Positions 16,505 to 24,851 are shown, numbered from the stretch's first letter. The stretch: 64,000 bases of DNA from Streptosporangium lutulentum (GCF_030811455.1 NZ_JAUSQU010000001.1:2418001-2482000), one strand, 5' to 3'. Numbers and translations are program-made. The notes: generated by a model not told the origin, from the sequence alone.

Positions 16505-17409
16505 GGCCTCCGAGAGTGAACGCCGCTCACGGCGCCGACGGCCCTTCCTACGCCCATCTTGTCAAGAGCGTCCGACAGCAGGCCGATCTGCTCGGGCGCA
16601 CCCGAACACGGGAACAGCACCAGGTCGTCGGCCCCCGCCTCGGCGAGCCGGTCGATCTCCTCGCGCAGCCGGTCGCCGTCGGTCAGGACGTCGGGGCGGA
16701 TCCGAGGAAGGTACTCGGCCCCGTAGTAGTGCGCGACGTACGCCTCGGCGGTCTCCGCCGCGTCCGTACCCAGGCAGAAGTAACGCTCCACGATGACGCG
16801 TGGCCTTCCGGTACGGCCGGCCCGAATCCATTCCCGGCGAATGGAGGCGACGCCCTCCTTCACGACCTCCAGCCCGAAGGAGGGGGCCACCCAGCCGTCG
16901 GACAGAGCCGCGGCCCGGGTGAAGGCGGCGGGCACGAGCCCGCCGAGCAGGACTCCGGGGCGCCCCTCCGGCAGGGCGGGCATCGGCCCGGACGCCCCGG
17001 TCACCTCGCCGCGCCACACGCTGCGCATCGTCGCCAGGGTGTTTTCAAAGGCGGCTCCTCTTCCCGCGAGCGTCACGTCGCTGGCCGCGTAGTCCTCCGG
17101 CCAGCCGCCCATGCCGAGCCCCACGGTCAGCCGCCCGGCGGAAAGCCGTTCGACGGAGTCGATCTGCTTGGCCAGAACGACCGGGTTCCGGCGGTAACCG
17201 GTATTGAGCACGGTGGTCAGCAACTCGATGCGTTCTGTACGGGCCGCCGCGGCGCCCAGCGCCACCAGCGGGTCCAGGTTGTCGTACACCAACCGGTCGA
17301 TCACGCCCAGCGAGTGGAATCCGCGCTCTTCGCTCTCCGCCGCCCATCTCCCGATCGACGCGGGGTCCGTCCCCGGCACGGCGGCGGGGAGTCCGATCCC
17401 GATCCGCAA
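16501..17409 (-). CDS. LLM class F420-dependent oxidoreductase
   Basis: The 302-residue protein is a luciferase-like monooxygenase/F420-dependent enzyme: N-terminal MRIGIGLPAAVPGTD, then the GVIDRLVYDNLDPLVALGAA and SAGRLTVGLGMGGWPEDYAA barrel motifs, and LLGGLVPAAFTRAAALSDGW. These enzymes use F420H2 or FMNH2 to reduce or oxidise small molecules. It is followed by the coupled Cdd1-like gene. ATG 17409 begins directly at the first beta strand. Substrate unknown. Confidence 0.9.
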   Translation of the reverse strand: MRIGIGLPAAVPGTDPASIGRWAAESEERGFHSLGVIDRLVYDNLDPLVALGAAAARTERIELLTTVLNTGYRRNPVVLAKQIDSVERLSAGRLTVGLGMGGWPEDYAASDVTLAGRGAAFENTLATMRSVWRGEVTGASGPMPALPEGRPGVLLGGLVPAAFTRAAALSDGWVAPSFGLEVVKEGVASIRREWIRAGRTGRPRVIVERYFCLGTDAAETAEAYVAHYYGAEYLPRIRPDVLTDGDRLREEIDRLAEAGADDLVLFPCSGAPEQIGLLSDALDKMGVGRAVGAVSGVHSRRP

Positions 17410-17446
17410 TGTTCCTCCTCATACGAATGGCCTGCCCGCACCATCC

Positions 17447-17780
17447 TCAAGCCGCCGGCGGTCCTGTGTCTTGCAGCTTTCGGACATGTCGTATCGCCAG
17501 AGACGCCGAACCCTCAGCCAGGTCCCTTCGGGGCTTCGGAAGAGCGAGCACGGCCACCGCCCCGGCGGTCACGACGCCGGCGCAGACCCCGAACGCCAGG
17601 GCGTACCCGGAGGTCGGTGCGCCGGTGTGGGCCGCGGCCAGGGTGGTCAGCGCGGCCAGGCCGAGCGAGCCGCCGATCTGACGGGAGGAGTTGAGGATGC
17701 CGGAGACCAGCCCCGCCTCGCCGGGGGCGACCACGGCCGCGCCGAGCCCCTGGAAGGCGCGCCCGGCGGCAACCGACCCG
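17447..17780 (-). pseudogene. MFS drug transporter remnant with internal deletion
   Basis: From about 17780 the frame reads VAAGRAFQGLGAAVVAP, the motif near helix 4-5 of DHA2-type exporters, then jumps directly to GEAGLVSGILNSSRQIGGSL, AALTTLAAAHTGAPTSGYAL and VVTAGAVAVLALPKPRR, the last helices of the same family. Some eight transmembrane helices and the whole N-terminus are missing. The 5' side is cut by the SDR gene end at 17790. It is a non-functional remnant of an EmrB/QacA-like transporter. Confidence 0.75.
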
Positions 17781-17789
17781 ACGTGCGTG

Positions 17790-18698
17790 TCATCGGTAGT
17801 CTTCCGGGGCGACGCCGCTGTCGCGCTGGGTCGCGGCGAAGTAGCCGCCCCAGTCCGGCCGGGAGCCGTCCGCGTCGGTGAAACCGTATTCCTTGGCCAG
17901 CTGCCAGGTCGCAAGTGACCGGCCGCTCCAGCGGTCCACCTGCGGGTCGGCGGCGAGCGCGGCCACCGCGCGGCCGAGGTAGACGGGCGTCTCCGACATC
18001 GCGAAGTAGGAATCCTTGGCGATGCCGTCCCGCCAGGTGTCCTCGGTGACGCCGAAGTGGTCGAGCATCGCCTCCGACCGCAGGAACCCCGGGGTGAGCG
18101 CGACGGCGGTGACGCCGTGCGGTCGCAGGTCTCCCGCCTGTGCCTGCGCCATCCGGATGACGCCGGCCTTGGCCAGGTCGTAGAAGAAGGTGCCCCGGTA
18201 ATCCTGTTCGGCGGTGCCGTCGGTGACCTCCACGACCAGGCCGCGGCGGCGGGTCACCAGCAACGGCAGCGCGTGCCAGCTGGTGATGATGTGCGTGTGC
18301 ACCGCCTGCCGCTGCAGCAGCAGGCCGTCCTCGAGCGACTGCTCCCACAGCGGCTTGTCCCACACCGTCAGCGGGTCTCCGCCCCAGACATTGTTGACCA
18401 GGATGTCGAGCCTGCCGTCCTGTTCCCGGTCGATCCGCGCCACCAGCTCGCCGACCCCGGCGATGTCCAGGTGGTCGGTGGGTACGGCGATGCCGTGACC
18501 GCCTGCGGCGGTGACCAGCTCGGCGGTCTCCTCGATGGTCTCGGGACGGTTCATCGGCGATCTCGAAACCGCCGTGCTGCGGCCGGTGACGTATACGGTC
18601 GCGCCGGCGGCTCCGAGCTGGACGGCTATCCCCCGGCCACCGCCGCGGGTGGCTCCGCTCACGAGGGCGATCTGCCCGAGCAGCGTTTTTTCTGTCAC
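17790..18698 (-). CDS. SDR family oxidoreductase
   Basis: The 302-residue protein starts at GTG 18698 (VTEKTLLGQIALVSGATRGG) with GGAGGA upstream. It shows SGATRGGGRGIAVQLG for cofactor binding, LDILVNNVWGG in place of NNAG, the catalytic YDLAK pair region (TFFYDLAKAGVIRMA), and VALTPGFLRSEAML. The catalytic Tyr is in YDLAK rather than YSASK. The long C-terminal extension ending RPDWGGYFAATQRD is typical of this SDR subgroup. It overlaps the stop of the TetR gene (GTGA), so the pair is an operon and the SDR is the likely output. Confidence 0.88.
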   Translation of the reverse strand: MTEKTLLGQIALVSGATRGGGRGIAVQLGAAGATVYVTGRSTAVSRSPMNRPETIEETAELVTAAGGHGIAVPTDHLDIAGVGELVARIDREQDGRLDILVNNVWGGDPLTVWDKPLWEQSLEDGLLLQRQAVHTHIITSWHALPLLVTRRRGLVVEVTDGTAEQDYRGTFFYDLAKAGVIRMAQAQAGDLRPHGVTAVALTPGFLRSEAMLDHFGVTEDTWRDGIAKDSYFAMSETPVYLGRAVAALAADPQVDRWSGRSLATWQLAKEYGFTDADGSRPDWGGYFAATQRDSGVAPEDYR

Positions 18699-19303
18699 CG
18701 TTCCTCCTTGTTGCGTCGGTAGGGGTCGAGCAGCGTGCTCAGGTCGCGGCGGAGCGCTTCGGCCAGCGGCTGTGACCTGGTCATCGCCCAGGTGATCTGG
18801 GTGCCGTTGCGGATGGAGTCGACGGCGGCGGCGAGCGCGTCCACGTCGGCGCCGGTCATCACGTGCCCGCTCGCCATCGCCGACCGCAGGTAGCCGGCCA
18901 GCTCGGCGCGGACCGCCGCGTCGTGTTCGCCCAGGAGCGCGCGGAACTCGCCGTCGGCCAGCTCCAGGTGAAGGAACGCCAGGTGATTGGCGAACTCCTC
19001 CGGTCCGAGGTCGGGCCCGGCGCTGCGCACCACCGCACGGATCAGCCCCTCCACCGGATCGGTGGCGGACTCGAACGCGGCCCGCATCGGCCGGATGAAC
19101 GCCTCCTCTGACAGCCCCCATCGGACGAATCCGAGCAACAGATCACGCTTGCTGCCGTATCGCCCGACGAGCACGCCCGTCGACACCCCGGCTTCTTTGG
19201 CGACGTCCGCCAAGGTCAGCCGGCTTGGCCCCACCTGCCCGACCGCCGTGGCGAGCGCGACCATGACGCGCTCCTCGCTGATCGTGCGCGGTCGACCCGC
19301 CAT
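18695..19303 (-). CDS. TetR family transcriptional regulator
   Basis: The 202-residue protein has an N-terminal TetR helix-turn-helix (ISEERVMVALATAVGQVGPS, LTLADVAKEAGVSTGVLVGR, YGSKRDLLLGFV) and a helical ligand domain. ATG 19303 (MAGRPRTISEE) follows GGAGGG. A perfect dyad at 19318-19335 overlaps its TATAAT -10, implying self-repression. It is cotranscribed with the SDR downstream, so ligand binding would induce both. Confidence 0.9.
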   Translation of the reverse strand: MAGRPRTISEERVMVALATAVGQVGPSRLTLADVAKEAGVSTGVLVGRYGSKRDLLLGFVRWGLSEEAFIRPMRAAFESATDPVEGLIRAVVRSAGPDLGPEEFANHLAFLHLELADGEFRALLGEHDAAVRAELAGYLRSAMASGHVMTGADVDALAAAVDSIRNGTQITWAMTRSQPLAEALRRDLSTLLDPYRRNKEER

Positions 19304-19317
19304 GATCCCTCCATTAA

Positions 19318-19336
19318 ATAATGAACAGTCATTATA
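19318..19336 (-). promoter_or_regulatory. TetR operator overlapping a perfect -10
   Basis: ATAATGA ACAG TCATTAT (19318-19335) has perfect 7-bp arms. On the minus strand TATAAT occupies 19336-19331, so the operator begins within the -10 and covers the transcription start of the TetR-SDR operon. This is the classic layout for autorepression. Confidence 0.75.
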
Positions 19337-19539
19337 TATATCACGCGACCGCACACCCATTGGCTACGGCCGGTGTCGATCCCCTCTGAGCGTGGAGACG
19401 GTCCTCTGTCGCAGCAGCCTCACCAGGGCCGATGACACCTGCCTCTTCTCGGTCACCTGAGGCTCGACGGTGATGGGCGGCAGTCCGCCGTCTGCGGGGG
19501 TTGGAGGAATCCGCGATCCGGGTCGCGACCCTCAACCGG

Positions 19540-19571
19540 GCCTCGGCCCGGGTCCGGACCCGGGCCGAGGC
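19540..19571. repeat. 32-bp perfect palindrome
   Basis: The arm GCCTCGGCCCGGGTCC is followed immediately by its exact reverse complement, giving a loop-free 32-bp palindrome. It lies in the roughly 500-bp stretch between the TetR gene and the SDR at 20584, about 60 bp before an IS110-type remnant. A smaller palindrome, GGGTCGCGACCC, lies at 19520-19531. It may be a cruciform-type insertion target or a terminator. Confidence 0.7.
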
Positions 19572-19627
19572 ACGAACTCGGCCGTCACCGTACTGTTGAA
19601 CGCCTTGACGCGACCACCCCGACCGGC

Positions 19628-19760
19628 TGAACAGTGAGGCCGTCTTCGCCGCTCTGTGCGGGGCCGACCCGGGCGGGGCCTCCTCCGGAAAGGCCACTGG
19701 CCACCGGCTCAACCGCGGCGGCGATCGACGCGCCAACAGCGCGCTCTACCTCTGTACCGG
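19628..19760 (+). mobile_element. IS110-family transposase remnant
   Basis: One frame reads LNSEAVFAALCGADPGGASS, GKATGHRLNRGGDRRANSAL YLC. This matches the conserved C-terminal Transposase_20 block of IS110/IS116 elements (FAALCGVxPxPASSGxxxxHRLNRGGDRxANxAL). No start, no DEDD domain and no intact element ends are visible, so only a roughly 130-bp relic of the 3' part remains. The flanking 19304-19627 holds the TetR promoter and palindromes but no gene. Confidence 0.75.
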
Positions 19761-19804
19761 GTTGCGAGTTGTGCCGACACCCCGATACGGGGTGGGTGAT
19801 GCGG

Positions 19805-20584
19805 CTACCAGTCGAGTGCGAACGGCACGAAGGGGGCGTCCTCCGGTGCTGCTTTGCGAGCCTCCAGGGCGGTCCTGGCGGGCGCGCCCACCGGGACGCG
19901 CAGCGGAGGATCGGGCTGTTCGATCGTGTCGGCGAGCGCGGTGGCCACTTCCTCGGGGGTGATGGGCTCGAAGATGGAGGTGCCGCGCAGGGGGCCGAAT
20001 TGGTTGAACAGGGGAGTGTAGGGGTCGTTCTCGGTGAAGAAGGACTTGGCGCGTTCGGCTCCGCCGGAGGAGACGGTGCCCGGCTGGAGGATGCTCACCT
20101 TGACGCCGAAGTGGCCTGCCTCGACGGCCAGTGTCTCGGCGAACGCCTCCATCGCCCACTTGCTGGCGGCGTAGGGACCGATGATCGGCACGACGAGTCG
20201 GCCCTGAACGCTGGAGACGAACACCAGCCGGCCCGCGCCTCGTTCGCGCATGGCGGGCAGCACACCCTGCACCACCCGCAGGGGTCCGAAGGTGTTGAGC
20301 TGGAAGAGGGCTTCGACCTCGGAGATGGGCACGTTCTCCAGGGGCGTGCGGATCGTCGTGCCGGCGTTGCTGACGAGCACGTCGATCTCTCCGGCGTCAC
20401 GGAGGGCCTCATCGATGCTCTTCTGATCGGTGACATCGAGGCGCAGACGCTGGTCGACGGGGAGATCGTCGAGGTCTTCGGGCCGGCGGGCGGTGGCGAC
20501 GACCCTGTGGCCGCGGTTGGCGAGTTCGATTGCGATGGCACGGCCGATGCCCCTGGAGGCGCCGGTGATGAGCACGGACGTCAT
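19805..20584 (-). CDS. SDR family oxidoreductase
   Basis: This 259-residue SDR has VLITGASRGIGRAIAIELAN, VSNAGTTIRTP (SNAG variant), FVSSVQGRLV with the catalytic Ser, and YAASKWAMEAF (YxxxK), followed by ILQPGTV. ATG 20584 follows AGGAGAC. It is upstream-to-downstream in line with the tautomerase fusion gene on the same strand (111 bp gap), so they may belong to one unit controlled by the divergent TetR. Substrate unknown; many relatives act on ketones or sterol-like compounds. Confidence 0.9.
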   Translation of the reverse strand: MTSVLITGASRGIGRAIAIELANRGHRVVATARRPEDLDDLPVDQRLRLDVTDQKSIDEALRDAGEIDVLVSNAGTTIRTPLENVPISEVEALFQLNTFGPLRVVQGVLPAMRERGAGRLVFVSSVQGRLVVPIIGPYAASKWAMEAFAETLAVEAGHFGVKVSILQPGTVSSGGAERAKSFFTENDPYTPLFNQFGPLRGTSIFEPITPEEVATALADTIEQPDPPLRVPVGAPARTALEARKAAPEDAPFVPFALDW

Positions 20585-20695
20585 GTCGGTCTCCTGTCTG
20601 TGTGGTGTGCTGAAAGCAGCGACGCACATCGTGGGCTGATCGCCCGGCTTCCGTGGGGGCGGGGCGATGAGGTGTCGCCGTTGCGGACGAACTGT

Positions 20696-21526
20696 TCAGC
20701 CGGCGGTCTTCATCCCGGTGGCGGTGTCGGCGTAGATCTGTGCCGACACGAAGTTGCCGCCGGCGATGTCGAAGACCCACGCGTTCTCGATGTCCATCGA
20801 CTGCTGTGTCGTCCTCCCCTTGGCGGTGATGGAAATCTCGGCGATCAGGTGATCGTCCGCCTCTATGAGCCGCCTGAGGCTGGTGACGAAGGTTTCGTAG
20901 TAGCCGTTCCCCTGCTCGACCACCCGCTTGAAGTAGTCGTCGAATTCCTTGGCTCCCCTGAATTCCCCGCCGTACGGCATCGAGGTCGGCATCTTCAGCA
21001 CGAAATGGTCGCGCAGCATCGACACGATCCGGCCGCGGTCGTTGTCCCGGAACATCCGGGTGATCGCCTCCACCATCTCCGTCCTGGTGTAGGCGTCCCG
21101 GGTGCCCGGTACGGCGGCCGCGCGGTCCAGTGCTTCCCGGGCAGTCGTCTCCGTGGCCGGCACGCCGTCGGCGAAGGAGAAGTTGACGGGCGGGGTCACG
21201 TGCATCTTGACGAACACGTCCGCGGGCCTCACCCCGGGGTTCTCCGACAGATTGCGGGTCAGAGCCCTGTAGAAGGCCTGCTTCGCCTTCTCGCCGCGGT
21301 CCAGGCCGTCGGTGATGGTGAAAACCATGAAGTCGTCCGAACGGGGCCCTCCGCGGAAATCTCGACTGAAGACCAGCTCTCCGGGCGCGAGCTGGTTGAT
21401 GACCTGGAAGCGGTCATCGGGAAACATCCCCAGCCCCTCGACCAATGCCTCGTGCACGGCCTCGGAGACGGCTTCCAAATATTCGGGGGGCTTTCCACGA
21501 AGCAGGTCGATGGTGACGAACGGCAT
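20696..21526 (-). CDS. tautomerase fused to NTF2/SnoaL-like domain
   Basis: The 276-residue protein begins MPFVTIDLLRGKPPEYLEAV; the Pro2 and following segment are the tautomerase signature (amino-terminal proline catalysis), and the domain extends to about residue 125 (NPGVRPADVFVKMHVTPPVN). After a linker, residues about 145-275 read MFRDNDRGRIVSMLRDHFVL, GGEFRGAKEFDDYFKRVVEQ and ISITAKGRTTQQSMDIENAW, an NTF2/SnoaL-like fold. Single-domain versions of both are common; the fusion is unusual. It is divergent from the TetR at 21756, with a perfect palindrome between them. Confidence 0.85.
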   Translation of the reverse strand: MPFVTIDLLRGKPPEYLEAVSEAVHEALVEGLGMFPDDRFQVINQLAPGELVFSRDFRGGPRSDDFMVFTITDGLDRGEKAKQAFYRALTRNLSENPGVRPADVFVKMHVTPPVNFSFADGVPATETTAREALDRAAAVPGTRDAYTRTEMVEAITRMFRDNDRGRIVSMLRDHFVLKMPTSMPYGGEFRGAKEFDDYFKRVVEQGNGYYETFVTSLRRLIEADDHLIAEISITAKGRTTQQSMDIENAWVFDIAGGNFVSAQIYADTATGMKTAG

Positions 21527-21703
21527 GAGGATCCTTTCCAGCGCTGAAGTCAGGCGCGACCGCCGTCGCGCGGTCCTTGTGTCCACGCCGACGGAACAGG
21601 GGGCCGGGCTCATCCGGAGAGCGGGCTCGTTGTGGTCGTGCCGACACCCGTCAGGCGCCTGATTCGCAAAGCTGCGGCAGCGCTCGGTATCTTGTGAAAC
21701 CGA

Positions 21704-21725
21704 TTCTATACCGCGCGGTATAGAA
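21704..21725. promoter_or_regulatory. 22-bp perfect TetR operator
   Basis: The half TTCTATACCGC is followed by its exact reverse complement, forming a perfect 22-bp palindrome in the divergent region between the tautomerase fusion and the TetR gene. It covers the expected -35 of the TetR promoter (-10 TACGGT at 21744) and lies about 180 bp before the tautomerase start. Confidence 0.8.
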
Positions 21726-21755
21726 GGCAAGCCAGGGACCGGATACGGTGGAGAC

Positions 21756-22352
21756 ATGGGTCGAAGTTCAGACAGCAGGCAGCGCATGGTCGCGGCTGCG
21801 CGGCAGCTCATCCGCGAGCGGGGGTACCACGGCACGGCGCTGTCCGACGTGGTGAAACGGAGTGCGGCGCCCCGCGGATCGGTCTACCACCACTTTCCCG
21901 AAGGCAAGGTGCAGATGGCGGCCGAGGCGGCCGACAGCCACGCCCGGGAGCAGGTAGAGATGATCAACCAGGTGGCGGGCTCCTCGTCGTCGGCCGAGGA
22001 CCTGGTCCGCACCTATTTCGACCTGGCCCGTGAGGGCATGGTGAACAGCGGCTATCAGCGCGGCTGCGCCATCGCCCCGCTGGTGATCGAGGCGAGCGAA
22101 GAGTCAGAGGGGCTCGACGAGGTCGGCCGCCGCTCGTTCTCGAGCATGGTCGACGGTATGGCCTTCCAGCTCACCGTGCTCGGAGTGGAGCACACCGCCG
22201 CACGGGAGCTCGCTCACGCCGTGGTGGCGGCGGTGGAGGGTGCCCTGGTCACCTCGCGCGCGCTGCGTAGTCCAGAGCCGTTCGACGCGGTGCGGGTGAT
22301 ACTGGCCGACCGGGCGCGAAACCTCACCGCACACCTCCAGGCGTCGTCGTAG
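21756..22352 (+). CDS. TetR/AcrR family regulator (LmrA/YxaF-like)
   Basis: The 198-residue protein has the TetR helix-turn-helix RQRMVAAARQLIRERGYHGT, ALSDVVKRSAAPRGSVYHHF with PEGKVQMAAEA, the form seen in LmrA/YxaF-type regulators, followed by a C-terminal domain with RGCAIAPLVIEASEE. TACGGT at 21744-21749 lies 6 nt before ATG 21756 and there is no ribosome site, so the message is probably leaderless. It probably represses itself and the divergent tautomerase-SDR genes through the palindrome. Confidence 0.9.
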   Translation: MGRSSDSRQRMVAAARQLIRERGYHGTALSDVVKRSAAPRGSVYHHFPEGKVQMAAEAADSHAREQVEMINQVAGSSSSAEDLVRTYFDLAREGMVNSGYQRGCAIAPLVIEASEESEGLDEVGRRSFSSMVDGMAFQLTVLGVEHTAARELAHAVVAAVEGALVTSRALRSPEPFDAVRVILADRARNLTAHLQASS

Positions 22353-22394
22353 GCGCCCCTCCACCGGGAGAGTTCCTCGACGTCGGCTCCGGCG

Positions 22395-22610
22395 TTGACA
22401 GCCCGCAAGCCGCCGGCGGGCATGATGGAGGCCCTGCAGCGCGACCTGCATCTCAGCGCCGAGCAGGCCCAGACCCGCCTGCTCAACGAGATCCGCCTGA
22501 CCCCGATCGCGGGACAGCTGCGCAGGAGGCTCGGTATCCGTTTCGCCGGCTCCTGGCTCCAGGGCCCCACCGCGCAGACCCTCGTGGTGGCCACCACCAA
22601 CGCCTACCGG
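22395..22610 (+). pseudogene. remnant of an alpha-lytic-type protease propeptide
   Basis: One frame reads MMEALQRDLHLSAEQAQTRL, LNEIRLTPIAGQLRRRLGIR and FAGSWLQGPTAQTLVVATTN. This is the propeptide of streptogrisin/alpha-lytic S1 proteases (ALQRDLxLTxxQA...FAGxW). No signal peptide precedes it and the protease domain is absent; the following 100 bp to 22718 hold no gene. It is a relic of a secreted protease gene. Confidence 0.7.
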
Positions 22611-22718
22611 ACGCTCACCCATGCACGAACAAGCTCGCCTCCGCTGTCACGCGACCGTGCCGGTCGCCGCATCAACGAATTGTCATACGCGCTTTCCCGA
22701 CCGACCCCGGTTGCGTGG

Positions 22719-23963
22719 TCATCTGGGGGCATCCGAGTCGCTCGGGGGCTGAGGCCAGACAGTCACGATCTTGATGTGATGCTTGGTCACAACCGGACCG
22801 TCGAGGCCTTGAGCGTCCGCACCCGCCGGGTAGATCGTGTACTGCGGGCCGGGCCCGTGGCGGTGATCACGGTCCCACGCCCGCACGAGGTCGGCCAACG
22901 TGTTCGCCAAGGCGTCGGCGTTCGGCCCGAACGCGCGACTGCCGAGCTCGACCGTGTCCTCGTTGGGTCTTCGCCTGGTGAGGTAGGCGAAGCTGTCTCC
23001 GTCGACGACGGCGTTGCACATCGAATGGCTGACCGGGTCCGCGAGAGCGTCAGCCAGCTCTTTGTCATCCTTGTCGTAAGACAGCAGGCAGGAGCCGTCG
23101 GCGGTGGTGGCCAGCCAGGTCTGGAGCGTGTCGATCGACTCACCCGATCGGACGGTGACCCCGGTCCACGTTTGTGCCTGTCCTGCCTCGAACGCGCGAT
23201 CCAGGACGCCGGGGTCTGTCGGACAGGGCTCCTCATCGAAGCGCAGCCGTACCTTCCCGTCGCGTAGCGGCACCCAGAGCCGTGGCCGCTCGCCGGCTCC
23301 TTGCATCGCGACGAAGCCACACAATTCCTTTGAGGTGCTCACCAGCCGATCTCCGGCCTTGGTGAAGCCGATCGAGCGGGTAAGGCCTCGGACCCGCAAC
23401 GGCGCCACGAGCGATCCCCCTTCGACGAGCTGTTCGATCCACGCCGGTGGGACGTCCGCGGCCTCGACGGTGACCACGATCGCGTCGAAGGGCGCGAACT
23501 GCGGGCAGCCGAGTTCCCCGTCGCCGAGCACCACGGTGACGCGTGAGTACCCGGCCTCGTCCAGCAACCGGCTGGCCCGATCCGTCACCTCCGCATCGAT
23601 ATCGCAGGTGGTGATCTGGCCGTCGGGTCCGACAAGTTCGGCGATCACCGCCGCGTTGTACCCTCCCGAACCGATCTCCAGAACTCGCATGCCCCGGGTG
23701 ATGCCGGCCTGCTCCACCATTCGAGCCTGGATCTGCGGCGCCGACACCGAACTGATCGTGGTTCCGTCCTCGGTCCACTTCGTCCGGATGACGGCCTCCA
23801 CGTCGTAGGCCTGCTCCAGCGACGTCGCCTCGGGGGCGAACAGGTGCCGGGGCACACGAAGGAACGCCGCAGCGACCTCGTCCCGGCGGATCGCCCCCAT
23901 GTCCCGGAGACGCTCGACCATGGCCGTTCGCAGCGGCTCGTCGGAGACGACATCGGTGCTCAT
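22719..23963 (-). CDS. PCMT-like methyltransferase, FxLD-system type
   Basis: The 414-residue protein has an N-terminal PCMT-like SAM methyltransferase (MVERLRDMGAIRRDEVAAAF, VPRHLFAPEA, RVLEIGSGGYNAAVIAELVG, ITTCDIDAEVTDRASRLL) and a C-terminal extension of about 200 residues (CGFVAMQGAGERPRLWVPLR onwards). This extended architecture matches methyltransferases annotated with FxLD-type lanthipeptide systems, where an O-methyl group is placed on an aspartate. No FxLD precursor or dehydratase was found within 1.5 kb on either side, so the copy looks orphaned. Start ATG 23963. Confidence 0.75.
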   Translation of the reverse strand: MSTDVVSDEPLRTAMVERLRDMGAIRRDEVAAAFLRVPRHLFAPEATSLEQAYDVEAVIRTKWTEDGTTISSVSAPQIQARMVEQAGITRGMRVLEIGSGGYNAAVIAELVGPDGQITTCDIDAEVTDRASRLLDEAGYSRVTVVLGDGELGCPQFAPFDAIVVTVEAADVPPAWIEQLVEGGSLVAPLRVRGLTRSIGFTKAGDRLVSTSKELCGFVAMQGAGERPRLWVPLRDGKVRLRFDEEPCPTDPGVLDRAFEAGQAQTWTGVTVRSGESIDTLQTWLATTADGSCLLSYDKDDKELADALADPVSHSMCNAVVDGDSFAYLTRRRPNEDTVELGSRAFGPNADALANTLADLVRAWDRDHRHGPGPQYTIYPAGADAQGLDGPVVTKHHIKIVTVWPQPPSDSDAPR

Positions 23964-24151
23964 CGCCGCACTCCCGCGGTGAGAGCGGGAACCCGGGACG
24001 TTGAGTACACAGGGGCTGCGTGCGGCTGGGTGGCAACGTCTGCGGGGCGGTCGTCGCTGAGGGTCGTCACCCACCCAACCCTAGTGAGAGCCGACGTGGT
24101 CACGGGCGCAGACACGAAGTCTCGGGGCGGCGGATGAACCGAGGATCGCCG

Positions 24152-24343
24152 TCATCGGCCAAGCCCCTGCAGACCGGATCCAACGTGCTCAGATCGTGGT
24201 GTCGCGCTGGGACGGGATGCGCGCGGGCCCGTGGTCGTGCAGAAGGGCAAGGGCCGGTCGATGTCGGGGAAGACGACCAGGATCTGCTGGTAGGCGGGGT
24301 AGTCGGGCAACACGGAAGGCGATGCCGTCGGCTCGGCCTTCAC
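24152..24343 (-). CDS. short hypothetical, possibly truncated gene start
   Basis: A 63-codon frame starts at GTG 24343 behind a strong AGGAGAAC site and reads MKAEPTASPSVLPDYPAYQQ ILVVFPDIDRPLPF before turning into low-information sequence. LPDYPAYQQILVV resembles the first residues of some actinobacterial cyclase-homology proteins, which suggests a 5' fragment of a lost gene. The rest of 23964-24412 holds no recognisable gene; its right end is the truncated IS at 24413. Confidence 0.3.
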   Translation of the reverse strand: MKAEPTASPSVLPDYPAYQQILVVFPDIDRPLPFCTTTGPRASRPSATPRSEHVGSGLQGLGR

Positions 24344-24412
24344 CGTTCTCCTGAGACACGGTGAGGCGCCGGCCTCGTGACCAGGATGGGCCGTCGGCGC
24401 CCGCGAACCCTT

Positions 24413-24851
24413 AAGTGGATCTTCGCTCGTTAATGGTGTAGATCATTGAGCCGTGGACGACCGGTTGAAACGTGATGCTCTGACCGATGACGAGTGGGCA
24501 CGGCTGGAGTTGTTGTTGCCTGCTCCGGCCCGGAGGGGTAGACGGTGGGCTGATCACCGGGTGATCGTCGATGGGGTGTTCTTCCGGTTCAGGACCGGCT
24601 GTTCCTGGCGGGGGTTGCCGGAGGTGTACGGCAGTTGGAAGACGGTTTACGGCCGGTATCGCCGTTGGTCGGCGGATGGCACCTGGAAGATGATCCTGGA
24701 TGCGTTGCGTCCCGTTGGGGATGAGGTCGGCGGGCGGGCCTTCGGTGCCCGGCCGAGGGTGCCGGAGGACATCCGGCCCTGGAAGAGGTTCGAGGTCGCG
24801 GACTGGTGATCGCGGGTCGCGACCTCAGGGGGAATGACTCCGGAGGCCGGG
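24413..24851 (+). mobile_element. truncated IS5-type element, copy 1 (439 bp)
   Basis: The 439 bp from AAGTGGATCTTCGCTCGTTA to CTCCGGAGGCCGGG recur at 38716-39154 with only two differences that I can see by eye. The segment contains a single short transposase-like gene (24453-24809). I see no clear terminal inverted repeats or target duplication. A complete IS5/IS427 element would be about twice this size, so this is a shortened form present in two copies. Confidence 0.8.
24453..24809 (+). pseudogene. N-terminal part of IS5-type transposase (DUF4096)
   Basis: The 118-codon frame reads MDDRLKRDALTDDEWARLEL, LLPAPARRGRRWADHRVIVD, GVFFRFRTGCSWRGLPEVYG and SWKTVYGRYRRWSADGTWKM, the DUF4096 N-terminal domain of IS5/IS427 transposases. 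After ILDAL the sequence departs from the family and ends at GRAFGARPRVPEDIRPWKRF EVADW; the DDE catalytic domain is absent. It differs from the second copy at residue 9 (D here, G there). It cannot transpose alone. Confidence 0.85.

Noticed and set aside
19634..21547. A 637-codon plus-strand frame
   Set aside because: It is the reverse of the SDR and tautomerase-fusion genes; only its first 40 codons, in another frame, are the IS110 relic.
22395..23267. A 290-codon plus-strand gene continuing from the protease propeptide
   Set aside because: After about residue 75 the frame is only the complement of the methyltransferase gene; just the propeptide part has family features.
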